Shown piece after piece: positions 1-11,402 of a DNA stretch of 64,000 bases. The DNA comes from Atherix ibis. Taxonomy: Eukaryota; Arthropoda; Insecta; Diptera; Athericidae. Both the position numbers and the translations under genes were made by a program. Location of the stretch: positions 33,177,667 through 33,241,666 of the forward strand of contig OY282610.1 of NCBI GenBank assembly GCA_958298945.1, given 5' to 3'. The notes under the pieces were generated by a model. It saw only the letters and a program-made list of their open reading frames with translations, was not told the origin of the DNA and made no database searches. Within the stretch, counting starts at the first letter, position 1, and each line of letters begins with the position of its first letter.

Positions 1-1554
1 TATTGAAATTTTCTAATTGCATTTTTTTTTAATTAATAGTTGTTGTTTTTTTTTCCTTGAAGATTTCATATTTTTTTCTAAATAATATTTCTACGATATT
101 TGTTAAAGTTTTTCCACAAATAATCGGGTTATACTTTTTGGAGTTCTGAAAGTACGACCCTTTTATTTGGCAGCTGTCAAACAAATATGTCATCCAAAAA
201 AAAACATTTGTTTATACTAAAATATGCCATTCAATATTATGTAACTAAATTTTATAGTTTTACTACTGACCATGGAATATGCAAAAAATCCCTTGACTGG
301 ATGTTGATTTTTCGAACCGAATTTTCTTTAGCGATTTCTTTCTGCATAAGGGGCTCTAAAAACCCACAGATGACTGTGCACAAATAATTCTATCTACAAC
401 TTCGGAGTGATTAGATCATATTTCTTTGAAAATCAAAAAAGAGAGACCAGTTACGGTCAATTCAGAGCGCTTCGAGCAAATTTTGGTTTTTCGTGATGAA
501 ATTAACTCTATTTCTTAATTAAAAATAAAATTTTGACTACATTGCATTTATTTTTACTTTCCGAATCATATGTAGTCGGTCCTAATGAACATTTGCCCTA
601 ATGAACAATTAAAATATGTTATAAATTTAAACTTTATTTCTTAAAGTTTTCAACAGCAAAAAACCTATCCTTTTTCTTTGAAAGTAAAAAAATCTACGAT
701 ACACTGAAAATAATGTAAACTATGTGAGAACTGCAAAGTATAAAAAGTGTTCTTTTGGACAAAGTTTTCCATAAAAATAGTTATAAAGCGTTTATGTCAT
801 AGAAAAAATCAGTTTTGTTTTTCAGAAAATTGCACAAAATATTTAATGAATTAGGTTTAATGCTTTAAAAGAAATCTTTAATTATAAAAAATAATATTCA
901 ACTTGTTGCTTCAACATTTGAATATATTTGCAAAATTTTTACCTATACTAAAACTACCACCTTATCACCTACACTTTGATAGAAAATTTACCATTTTTCC
1001 TATTACAATACTCTTAAATGAAAAATTAACATTTTTTTCAATATTATCAATGCAGAGTGATTTAATTATACATACAAACTCTCATAGTAAATAGTAAAAG
1101 ACTAAAAAACAAACTAAAACAAAAATTAATTCCATAGAATGTGTAGGCGGTATCAGAAGAGAATAATAATAAATACAAAATTAAAATATACAATATATGA
1201 ATATAATATATAGAAGAATAAGAGAAAGAGAAGAGACCTGTGATTTTATCGCATCGATTAGATATAAAAAATTGCTCCACAGAGATACAGGTGTGCATAT
1301 ATAGATGTGTTTGCATAGTTAAATACCTGTTTAGGTGATAAAAATTCTTTATATGTGTACAAAATAGGATCTGAAAGTGTGCGTAGAGTTCTATGGTGTC
1401 TTCACACTAAATAGAAATAACCAATAATGTCGATGTATGGAATTAACACATAGTCATCCAAATTAAAATCAAAATAAAACCCTATAAAAAAAGAGGAACA
1501 TCGAAAAAGGGTTGTGGAAATGAAACATTATTAAGAGAGCATATGATGGACATA
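1..1554. other. AT-rich intergenic DNA, no gene seen
   Basis: Very AT-rich sequence with only short chance open frames. I see no recognisable exon, RNA gene or transposon in this stretch. It ends at the TA dinucleotide flanking the Tc1-type element. Confidence 0.6.
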
Positions 1555-3515
1555 CACTGCAGGCCAAAAGTTTCCGAAATTCCTCTAGAATTTTTCGCTT
1601 AAAATCTTAAAAAATCAAAAAACCCATTGTACCCATTGAAGATATAATCTAAAGATAGATTATATCTTTAGATGTATTATACAATATAATATATTAGATA
1701 GTAAATTAGAATAAATAATAGTTCAAATTTTTTGTTGTTGATTTTTTAAATATTACTTAACTATTATTTTTTATCATAGCCACGCTAAATAAGAAGTTTA
1801 TCCATTTTGTAGTTTGGAAAGTAAAAATTAATATAATATAATTAAAAATTATATTTTGATAAAAATTTTCTTTTTTTATATAACATTAACTTTGCCATTA
1901 CAAATGACATATAACATTATACAAATAGACTTTTGATAAAACTCAATCTTTTTAAAATAACAGCAATTCGACGATTAATTAAAGTTTATTGATTTTAAAA
2001 TGCTCTAAAATTTGGGAATTGCCTACATACTCGTAAATATGATATTTCGCATAGTCTTACAGGTAAAATTTCAACAGTCTCAAATCGCACTATCTGGAAG
2101 GACAAATAACATAATCAAATCTCGAAATTAGTCGGCCTCGGAACTTTTCGTACAATAAAGCCAAAATTTGTCTTATTGTATAATTTGTGGTTCCGTCTTC
2201 TTGAAAACACATAAGATTGAGCCATAGTGGGTTATCATACGGCCATAGTGCTTAAAATTGACGGTAACAGTCTCTCCTTTATCATTTTCAAAGAAATATG
2301 GGTCTATGATACCTTCAGAACAAAAATTCACACAAGACAGTCAATTTTCGCGGATACAATGGCTTTCCAAAATTATTTGAGGATTTTTAAGGGCTCCATA
2401 TATGACTTATCTATCGAGTGAGAAATAACTCTCACCGCATTAAGATCATTTTGATCGAAAAAGCAAAATAAACGACAAAATTCGTTCCAATATTTTATTT
2501 TTATATCTATATAGTACAATTTAGACTAAACAAATACAATCTTAGATGATAGATACCTTCAACACCTATCCATTGATGGTGCTGTACTTTACAAACCACA
2601 AAATGGATAATCCTATGAAATTACCAAGCTTTTGACCCTGTTTGGAGCAGGTAGGAATAAATATTAAGTTTTTATTATATTTTTCATAGAGCTCCAACCG
2701 TTTTAATTATTATTTATGTAATAAATAATATTTTTTTTTTTAAATATAAAATGATTCGAAGACTTATAATATTACAAATTTGTTCTAAATCCAATAAAAA
2801 CCATACCAAAAATGTGTCTTCAACAATATTTGAAACGCAATTAAAATCTGCTTGTTTATTTGGACGAGTGGCAGTTAGGAAACTATGCCCTCAAAATATT
2901 TTTAAAAAACTCGATTGTTTTGGGCTTTAAACTTAGCTGTTGAGGACTTTGAAAATATAAATGGTTGAATCTGGGTAAACCAAAAGAAAAATTTACGTGC
3001 TGCCGAAAATCTGTAATGCCAACCCTTAAACAAGACGGAGGCAATGCTCGATTACAGTTTGGAGTAACTACTCTCCAAATAGTAACAGTATTTCAATATT
3101 TTTGAGACCAATTCTCTTCCATCAGGACTTTGCTTGATTGGTAAAGGATTCATTATGTAGCAGGATAACGATCCTTAACATGGTACAAAATCATGTTACA
3201 ATTTTGTACAAAATAAAAAACAAAACAAAAAAAAATGGCAAAAAAACAAGATGGCGTTCAAAAAGGAACTTACTCGTATTAACCAAATCGTTCAAGCTTT
3301 CAGGAAATGTAAAGAAAGTTTTTTTTTTATTTCGACAAAAAATCAATTTGAACATTTTCATAATAATAAATGTATAAATAATATTTTTGTTAAATTTTTT
3401 CTAACAAAAAATTCAATATAATTTAAAAAAAAAAAAAATTAACTATCATTTTTCGCATGTTCATTTTAACTTTCCCCTCAGAACCGAAGTGGTCGTATAC
3501 TTTTGGTCTGCAGTG
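1555..3515 (+). mobile_element. decayed Tc1-family DNA transposon
   Basis: The two ends form terminal inverted repeats: CACTGCAGGCCAAAAG at the left, and the reverse complement of CACTGCAGACCAAAAG at the right. About 20 of 23 positions match, and both ends are flanked by TA (1553-1554 and 3516-3517), the target duplication of the Tc1/mariner superfamily. Between about 2850 and 3230 on the plus strand, broken reading frames give Tc1 signatures: GRVAVRK, a GGN..VW-like stretch, and QDNDP near 3160, equivalent to the second catalytic Asp block. Stops and frameshifts are frequent, so the element is dead. At 1,961 bp it is longer than a typical 1.6-1.7 kb Tc1 element, probably because another transposase relic lies inside it (about 2150-2470, minus). 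Confidence 0.8.
2150..2470 (-). mobile_element. relic of DD41D-like (rosa-type) transposase
   Basis: Reading the minus strand across frameshifts gives PQIIL, then EGII.PYFFEND and GETVTVN. These correspond to the central block, usually like GPYFFEN...VTVN, of a divergent mariner-related transposase common in flies. Similar blocks recur in this window near 44.4, 45.9, 46.9 and 63.0 kb. The copy is a fragment with many stops, and it lies between the two Tc1 ends, so it probably inserted into that element. The DD41D name rests on remembered family spacing, not on a search. Confidence 0.55.
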
Positions 3516-3517
3516 TA

Positions 3518-3942
3518 CCTTTCTAATATAATTTCTCTTTCACTTTTTCAACACTTTTTATATAGTTTTTTTTATTTTTATTTAATCATTTCATTTATTA
3601 TTTAGCCAATGTGAACGTATCATATGTGGGTACCTACCATCCAGTAGAGGTGATAAAACCCCAACAAAATTTTAATAGATTCAATCAAATCTTTTCATAG
3701 ATATTATCCTAAAAAAATTGAAGATTATCTAAACTTTTAATACACCAGCATAGGAATACGAAGATCTAATAATCAATACCAGCGACATTACCCCACGAGT
3801 ATGAATGTTCAACGTATATTATTTCTTTCATTTTGGCTCAATAATACCTTTGATTTTTACAATCAATATTTTCATGGTAAGTGTATGTCCAGAACATTTC
3901 GATGTATTAATATATTATAAAATCAAGACTAGATCGTCTTAC
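3518..3942. other. intron side of the 3943-4290 exon; nothing else seen
   Basis: This is AT-rich sequence downstream, in the minus sense, of the splice donor of the poly-Gln exon. It is therefore probably the start of an intron whose next exon lies left of the window or is too short to recognise. Confidence 0.4.
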
Positions 3943-4099
3943 CTGTTTTCCCGATTTAACAGCGTTTTTGTCGTGCATTTTGGAGTCGTTTACAAAACCG
4001 GCCTGCGGCTCCATCGGATTATGATCTTCTGGATGCAAGGATGTATCAACGTTTTCGTTGAATTCTTTTTCTTGTTCTAATAATAGTTGCTTTTGTTGA

Positions 4100-4150
<51 letters not shown>

Positions 4151-4290
4151 ATCTTTTGTTGCTCTTCTTGGCTATCGTTTTGATTCGGATGATGATTCTC
4201 TTGACGCTGATTCTGATCACCTCCAGACGCTGTCACTGACTTATTATTACTAACAGGCACTACACCATTATTGGATTCACCAGTAGCCAT
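3943..4290 (-). CDS. first coding exon of an unrecognised gene, with poly-Gln tract
   Basis: An ATG at 4290 (minus) opens 116 codons ending in ..VKSGKQ. A consensus splice donor follows at once (CAG|GTAAGA, GT at 3942-3941), so the exon ends in phase 0 and the remaining 11 codons to the stop are intron. The N-terminus MATGESNNG is followed by a polar stretch rich in Asn, Gln, Ser and Glu. A run of about 16 Gln starts near residue 48, then come a short Leu/Glu/Lys segment (LLLEQEKEFNENV) and a polar tail. There is no signal peptide, membrane segment or folded domain. Sequence upstream of the ATG is AT-rich, as expected of a 5' UTR. It reads as a low-complexity N-terminus of a larger protein whose other exons lie outside the window. 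I do not recognise the family. Confidence 0.65.
4102..4150 (-). repeat. CAA/CAG microsatellite coding for poly-Gln
   Basis: On the plus strand this reads as repeats of GCTGTT. In the minus coding frame it alternates CAG and CAA, giving about 16 Gln. The mixed codons make it less slippage-prone than a pure CAG tract, but it is a likely length polymorphism. Confidence 0.9.
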
Positions 4291-7200
4291 GATTATTAAT
4301 TATAAATATTCAAATTATTTAATCAATTAACAAAATTATTATAAAAAATATTTTATATTTATATTTTTAATTAATTTCTTTTGATTTCTTTTTTCTTCTC
4401 GAGTTTAACCAAATAAAAAAAAAATAATCTTTTCTTTTTTAAATTAATGAAAAGAAACTAAAAAAAAATAATGTTTCGCTGCAATTTTAAAGAAAATGCA
4501 AAATAAAATTTTAATTTTAATGCAAGATTTTTTTTTTATTATTTTTGAATTATTTTTCGTTTTTTTTTCTTTAAAATTAATTTTATTTTTTAACTTAAGT
4601 TTTTTTTTATTCTCAAATTAATGATTAATTATTATTATTATTATTAATAAAATGTAATTAATTTAATCGGGTGTGTGTGTGTATGTTTTTTTTTTATTAT
4701 TATTTTATAACAAAAATTAATTAAATCAAAATTTGTAATTTTATTAAATTATATTTTTCAATTTTTTTATTATGTCAATTTCTAATTCGAATGAAATAAC
4801 ATGGAAAAACATGCATTTTATTATGATATTTAATAATAATAACAATAATAATAATAATAATTTTATTAGTTTTTTTTTAAGTATTATTAACATAGAAATT
4901 AGTTTTTTTTTTTTAATTTTTTGACAGTGCTGCTGTTGCTCTTGTTCAAATAATAATTATTATTAGAATTCGATGTAATTTTCAAATAATAATAATTCAT
5001 ATTAAAAATCTTGTCATTTAATTATAAAGAAGAAAATCTTCCACACAAAAAAAAATCATAAATGCAAACGCACATCAAAAAGCAAAAAAAAAAAAAAACA
5101 ATCTCTTTTCTTTAAAACAAGGCATTATAATAAATTGGAAAATATTTAAAAAAAAAAAACGTCTATAAAAAACATTCCAAAAAAAAAATCGTACTAAAAA
5201 ACATTAATTATTTTCGTGTATTTCCAATTATATCTTGTGTGTAATATACTTAATCAAAAAAAAAAAAAAAACATAATAAAAAATTATCTAAAACTGAATT
5301 AATTCTAATTTGCTTATTAAGTGGGGAAAGTTCTCTCTAATGGGGAAAAAAATCATATTTTTATCATTTCAATAAATAATTATATAATTTATTAAAATAA
5401 TTAAAATCTTTGTACATAATATGTTTTGTTTTTATTATAATTTTTTTTTTTAACGAAAAATCTCTATGTACATTTATAAAAATGTGTGTCAAAAACTAAG
5501 ATGTCTATAATAAATTATAATTTAATAATTATTAAGGTACAAAAAAAAAATACAGAAAAGAAAAATGGTGTTCTTATAAATAAACTACAATATATAAAAA
5601 TATACAATAGAAAAATTGTAAAATTTCGTATTACACTTATACAAAAATATTGTAGTTTAAATTATCTTTATTATTAAAAGTTTTCGAAACAAATCAATCC
5701 CCTATTTTTCCAGACCTAAAAATTATTTGTTTCCTTCAAAAAAAAATTCAATCCAAAACTAATTACCTTTCGATAATTATTCTAATTATTATAAACTATT
5801 GTGAGGAAAAATAATTTACTTTTAAAAAAAAAGCAAAGAGAAGAGAAAACTTAAAGACATATTTCCCAATATTCGTCGTATGTTATTATTGAAAATTTAC
5901 GCAAACTTACAAGTTTTTTATATATAAAAAATAATCAACTAGATTCTGAACATTTAATTCTTCATTTTTTTTATATTTTCTTTGGTTTTTACATACAAAA
6001 ATATTCTTTGTAATTTTATCACCAAATATTCATACGAGTACATTTAATGTTAAATTTATAGAAAATTAAATAAAGACTATTTTAGTAGATAAAAACGGTA
6101 GAGATTTTTTGTGAAAAAAAAATTTTAATTAAGTTAATTTAACTAAATTATATGGAAATATTTTCAAAAATTTTAATGACTTAATATTAATAAGATTAAA
6201 ATTTTTTAATCACTTAATAAGATTAAAAATAAGGTTTTTTTTTCCCCCTACCAAATATGATCAGTTCTTTTTTTATGTTTAGTAATTTTTTTTTTACTAT
6301 TTATCCTAACTTTATTTTACCTTTTTCTATTGTTGATAATAATTTAAATTTATAACATCTTATCCCAGATACATTGATAAATTTGGGTCAATTTACTTTT
6401 TCTTAGACAAATGATGGGCAATTACTGTCAAAAGGTACATCACATCATCAGGTAAGAATTACACTATTATGTTTTTGTAAAAAAAGTAAATATATACATA
6501 CCTTAATAGCAGGACATATATATAACATATATACACACATATATATTGTTATATTTGATTTATCAAATGTAAAAAAAAGTATCTGATAAATTTTTGTAAA
6601 TAAAAACCAAAAGAATATTCTATATATTATGACAGGGTAGAGGTAGTGAGTGCTCCCATCTTTAAGGGATGTATTTTTTGTTGTGAAAATTTCTTCACTA
6701 ATTTGAAATTGAAAATTTTATGAGAGTGGTAAGGGGGAAGTATAACATTTAGATTCCTAACAGATACGCAGCAGAGTATTCAAAATATCTTATTACTTAA
6801 GGGTGTAAGTATATCTCTTATTATACATTATAGATACGTAATTTGTTTTTGTTCAAATTAATTAAGGAATCATTTCTGGCAAAAAGACCCTAAGAAATGT
6901 AATATCTTCTACAATATATATATTGTATGTTAGGAGCTATCACCTGTATTTTACAAACTATTTTATTTATATTTATATAATTCCGTATTTATGTCTGACA
7001 ATAAATACGGCTATAAATAAATGCTAGTTTATATGATATTTTAATAGGTGGATAAAATTAAAAATAAATTATTTGCCGTATTTTCCTTTAGAACACTGAA
7101 AATTTCATCCCCTTTAATAGATATTCTCCCAAAAATAATTGCGTATTAAAATATCCCTTCTACAATAGATTTTCGTTATGTGCATACATACAGATATGTA

Positions 7201-9590
7201 TGAATAAACGGATTTATTATTATCCTTACGTATTTATATCTTTAAATAAGATATATCCTTGCAGTTTACTTAATATAATTGTTGTTCCTTTTTCATACAC
7301 ACGAATATAATTGATAATTTGTTATAATAAAAACAATAAAAATAAAACTATTGTATTAGAAAATCAACTTGAAAAGTTAATAAAATATATTTTAGTAAAA
7401 AAAAAAGGAAGAAAAAACCAGTTTTTTGGACTTTAACAAAGTTCTAAGACTACTAAAAAAAAAAAAAAATACTAAATTGGAACAACCAAACAAAAACGCA
7501 CAATAAAATCTAATCTAAAATTTTCACGAAAAATACATTTTTTTAAAATCAAATCAACATATGTATATGTACTACGATTTGAATTATATTAAATAATACT
7601 ATAAAATGCATACGAACATTATATAAATTAATAAAAGGCTCATTTATATTTTTGGTGGCTTTATAATAATATCTACCTATAGAAGTAGTTTCTGTTCAAT
7701 TTTAATATATCTTCCGTTTGTATCTGTTATGAGGGAGGCTGATGAAAGCTTTCTTCTATTTTTTTTTTTTTATTTTTTTTTTTGGTATCTATTCAAATTT
7801 TTTACATAATTTTGTTAAAAACTTTTATTGTAATATTTATTATTATTTGATATCTGCAATAATCATACATTGTTGTTGATTTTTATAAAATGAATAAATT
7901 CACTATATTTTAATATTTTCATTTTTTTTATCCTTTCTAATATATGTTTGTACGTAATAAGTAAATAATTTTTAATTTCTCTTCTATATTTTTTTAAAAA
8001 TTTTTACATGTTTTTATTACTTTTTACACTCACAATATGATACTAATTTGGGGAAAAGAACAAACCAAATTTTTATTGGATTTTATGTCTAAATAGACTA
8101 TTTTGATCTGTCAAAAACATTTCCACCATTTATTATTCTATTCTCATTAGATTACCACCCTTGAATAAAATGAATATTTTTGTTAGTTATTTTTTCTTCA
8201 AAATTTTATATTTTCAGTAATATTTAAATAAAGAACTTTTCGAAGAAAAAAAATCTCAATTTAATCAAATAAATAGAATCAGGGATTTTTTTGCTATTAA
8301 AAAAAAAATCCGGTACATGAATATCTTAAAGAAAGAAAAAAATAGATATTTTGAAGGAAATGTAATTTAAAAAAAGAAAAAAAAAATATTCCCTTTCTAT
8401 TTGGGAAAAGATACTCTAGACGATAGAGTCTAGAGGGTAAGCAAGTATCTTTTTTTGATATATAAAGTGAGAATAATAATTATTTTTTTTAAATTATTGC
8501 TAATTTTCTTTAAAAAATATTTATTTTTTTATTTTAAATTTAACATTTTTTTTAAAGAATTTTCAAAATTTTCTACAAAAAAATTAATTTGCTTTTATTA
8601 TTTTATCAAAAATTGGTTTTATAGAAAAAAATATATATATATATTTTCACACAAGATTATAATGGAAATAGAAAAAATATTTTCTTATTTCTTTTTTATA
8701 TGTAATTTTGTTGTAATAATTTCTGCACAATAAGGGTAGTTTTCTTGAACAATATCAGCACATCATACATTGTTTTAACTCATTTGTACTTTTCATTTCA
8801 ATTTATATTTTAATCAATATTTGTATGAATATATATTAATAAATTTAACTTAATTTAATTTAATTTATTATATTTTTAAAAGAAATAACACACTCAACAA
8901 AAAAAAAAAAAAAACACACGAAAGCTTTTTTTCATTTATAGGAGTTAAAAAACTATAAGTAAACACAATTTAAGTTAAAAGCAACTATATTTCATTTTAT
9001 TTATAACAATATTATTTATTGTAAAATATTCTTTAAGGGAAATCTAACACAAATATTCTATTTTTATTAATAAATCGAATGTTATTTTTAAACAAAATTC
9101 TTCCTTTTTATTGAATTTGTTATGTTTTCTTTTAAAATTTTTGATATTTTAAATCATTGAAAATTTTGTTTTTATTTTAAATATATCATTTGTAACAACA
9201 ACAAAAAAATAAAAAACAAACACAAACATTATTATTACATATGGGGATTGTACAATATGTATATTATTTTTAAATAAAGTATGTTTTTAGAAAAAAATAT
9301 TAAATACTCTCGTATAAGAAAAATTTCTAATTTTATCATAGAACAATTTGTAAACAAGAACACTTTTTTTCACCACTTAATTTCTACTACAATTGATATT
9401 GTTTTGTATATTTTATTTATTTTTTTGTTTTGTTTTATAGAACTTAAAACTATAACTGTATTATTATTATTATTAAATATGGAAAAATATTTTTACTCGA
9501 AATTATTTATAATTTTTTAAGAAAAGAATTTTTTTATTTATTTATGTTCGCGATTATTTGATTTTACCCTTTCTTTCTTACTTTTACTGT
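4291..9590. other. AT-rich gene desert, probable 5' UTR and upstream intron
   Basis: This is 5.3 kb of extremely AT-rich DNA with many A or T runs and short ATT/AAT microsatellites. The first bases are the 5' leader of the poly-Gln exon. I see no coding exon with matching splice sites, no RNA gene and no recognisable transposon. Open frames here are short and dominated by Phe, Ile, Lys and Asn, as expected by chance. Confidence 0.6.
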
Positions 9591-10310
9591 ATCTCTTTCT
9601 CTCACTCTCTGTCTGTCGTCCTATATAATATTATGTATCAATAACTTTGCCGATATTATTTATTAATATTATTCGTAATGATCATTTATATTATAATTTA
9701 TTTTTGTTGTTTTTTTTTTTCTTCCTTTCAATAATTTCAAAAAGAAAATATAGCGCGTACTACCGCGCGACCATGTAGCGCACAGTCTGTATGCTGGTGG
9801 ATCGCTTCGAATCGAATCGTTTAGAATCGAACCGAGCTGTGCTGAATTTATCTTGAGTTGAGCTGAACTCGACAAAATTACGTATGTCCACGACCAAATG
9901 CGCTGGCCTGAATTTACCCACCATGCCTGCATACACATGCAAATTCAAATATAATATCACTAAATATTAATGGGATCTGGTTTTGTGTGTGTTTGTGCAA
10001 GTACGGAAAGGTGTATGTACCAACAATAGCGAGTGGAAGTCAATCCGCACAAATGGGTCTCATACTTATACTAAAAGGCAACCTGAAAGACTGAGTCGAG
10101 TACTACAATATAATTATAAATATAATATGCCAATGTACATACATACATTCATATGAATATAAAATATAAACATTTTTGTGTACGTATGCGAATAAAGAAT
10201 ATGTGGAAGAGAAACTATACGGAACCACGGTGAATGAGTTTTAGATTTGCTCTCTCACTGTCTCTCTTTCCCCCACTCTCTCTTTCTCTATCCCTCTCTG
10301 ACTCTATAAT
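9591..10310. promoter_or_regulatory. candidate promoter region with GAGA-type CT tracts
   Basis: Two CT-rich runs (about 9591-9618 and 10251-10305, built from CTCTCT and TCTTTCTC words) flank a patch at about 9750-9960 that is clearly richer in G and C than its surroundings. In flies such runs are typical binding sites of GAGA factor and mark promoters. The poly-Gln exon on the minus strand lies 5 kb downstream, so this could be its promoter or first non-coding exon. I found no well-placed TATA and initiator pair, so this is inference from composition. Confidence 0.35.
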
Positions 10311-10863
10311 ACTTTTGGTTAGAAAGATGACCGAACGACCTGACCAAAGACTACGGGACAGTGGATAAGGTATAGGAAGTATCGAACTTCGAGATACAAT
10401 TGCTAGTAAATATCCAAAATTGCTGAATTTCAATGTATTTGTTCAACAGGAACATATGCTATTTTGCGCACATGGTATCATTACTTTGTGGTAGTGGTAA
10501 AGGATATTATTGATATTACGGGAAACCTTACGAAGGACGCCATATGACCATATTTTCCATCATTGAAAATAATGTGGAAATATTCTAAACAAAAATAGAA
10601 CTACACATTCGCAATTCGCCCCTTCGTTACACTAAATATGTACATAAATTCGAGTCATTTTTTTTTTTTGAACAACTCGTAACTATATACATACACAGAT
10701 TGGCTATAGTACCCTAAATGCACAGTGGCATTTAGGGTATCAGGAAGAAAAAAAAAATCCGGAACGGCACTTCCTTACTCGGACATGCCCTTCGGTAAGG
10801 CATTTTCCTTTTGGGTGCAAGTAAATTGACGGCAGGCTTTTTATTTCTACATTTCCACATTAA
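10311..10863. other. intergenic DNA, no gene seen
   Basis: Mixed-composition spacer between the CT-rich region and the 535-bp inverted-repeat element. No coding or RNA gene signal was recognised. Confidence 0.5.
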
Positions 10864-10865
10864 TA

Positions 10866-11400
10866 TAGGGTGGACCATATATGTGGTGCAAATTTAAAAG
10901 TTGCATTTAAAAAAGTAAATAAAAAAAAACTAGTGTATATTTTTTTAAATTTCTGGTTTTATTAGAAAGATTGAACCTTGAAATTTAAGAATGAAATACT
11001 CGTAATATCATTTAAATGACTACCACCCCATTCGCTCGACCCAATTTTTCAGTACATTTTCCATTGTCTGGGCCTGTATCTCTTTAATGGCAACTTGGAT
11101 TTCGTGTTTCAAGGCCTCAATTGTCTCTAAAAGGCTTGCGTAACATTTATCCTTAACGGCTTCCCACAGAAAATAATCCAACAGGCTCAAATCAGAATTT
11201 CGGCTGATTATCCGGTTTTCGAAAGTTCTCAATATTGTGAAATGTTCTGTTTTATTATTAAATTTCAAGGTTCAATCTTTCTAATCAAACCGGAAATTTA
11301 AAAAAAAATATACACTAGTTTTTATATGGTCCACCATTTTAAAATGGAACTTTTATATGGTCCACCATTTTAAAATGGAACTTTTATATGGTCCACCCTA
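10866..11400 (-). mobile_element. 535-bp deletion derivative of a DD41D-like transposon
   Basis: The ends are inverted (TAGGGTGGACCATATA at the left, its complement at the right) and flanked by TA on both sides (10864-10865, 11401-11402). Inner arms of more than 60 bp (about 10927-10988 and 11258-11322) also pair almost perfectly. Between them, on the minus strand (11020-11268), an open frame carries the C-terminal end of a mariner-related transposase: DLSLLDYFLWEAVKDK, followed by a Glu/Lys/Ile-rich helix and ENVLKNWVERMGW. In this family the usual motif is DLTPLDYFLW, with the second Asp catalytic. The rest of the transposase is missing, so it is non-autonomous. Confidence 0.75.
11320..11400. 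repeat. 31-bp tandem repeats in the right arm of the element
   Basis: Two full units (11320-11350 and 11351-11381) and a partial third repeat the outer end sequence TATATGGTCCACC, each full unit followed by the palindrome CCATTTTAAAATGG. The left arm lacks the repetition. The terminal transposase-binding site has thus been multiplied at one end. Confidence 0.85.
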
Positions 11401-11402
11401 TA

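Noticed and set aside
3600..3700. Plus-strand segment after TTATTTAG (ANVNVSYVGTYHPVEV) as an exon
   Set aside because: No partner exon or donor, and it lies within the probable intron of the minus-strand poly-Gln gene.
8455..8733. 92-codon Phe/Ile/Lys-rich frame in AT-rich DNA
   Set aside because: Composition is exactly that of the surrounding AT-rich DNA, with no splice or promoter context. It is a chance frame.
9815..9845. GAATCGAATC/TTCGAA motifs as a tRNA T-arm
   Set aside because: No cloverleaf can be formed around them. No tRNA gene was found in the window.
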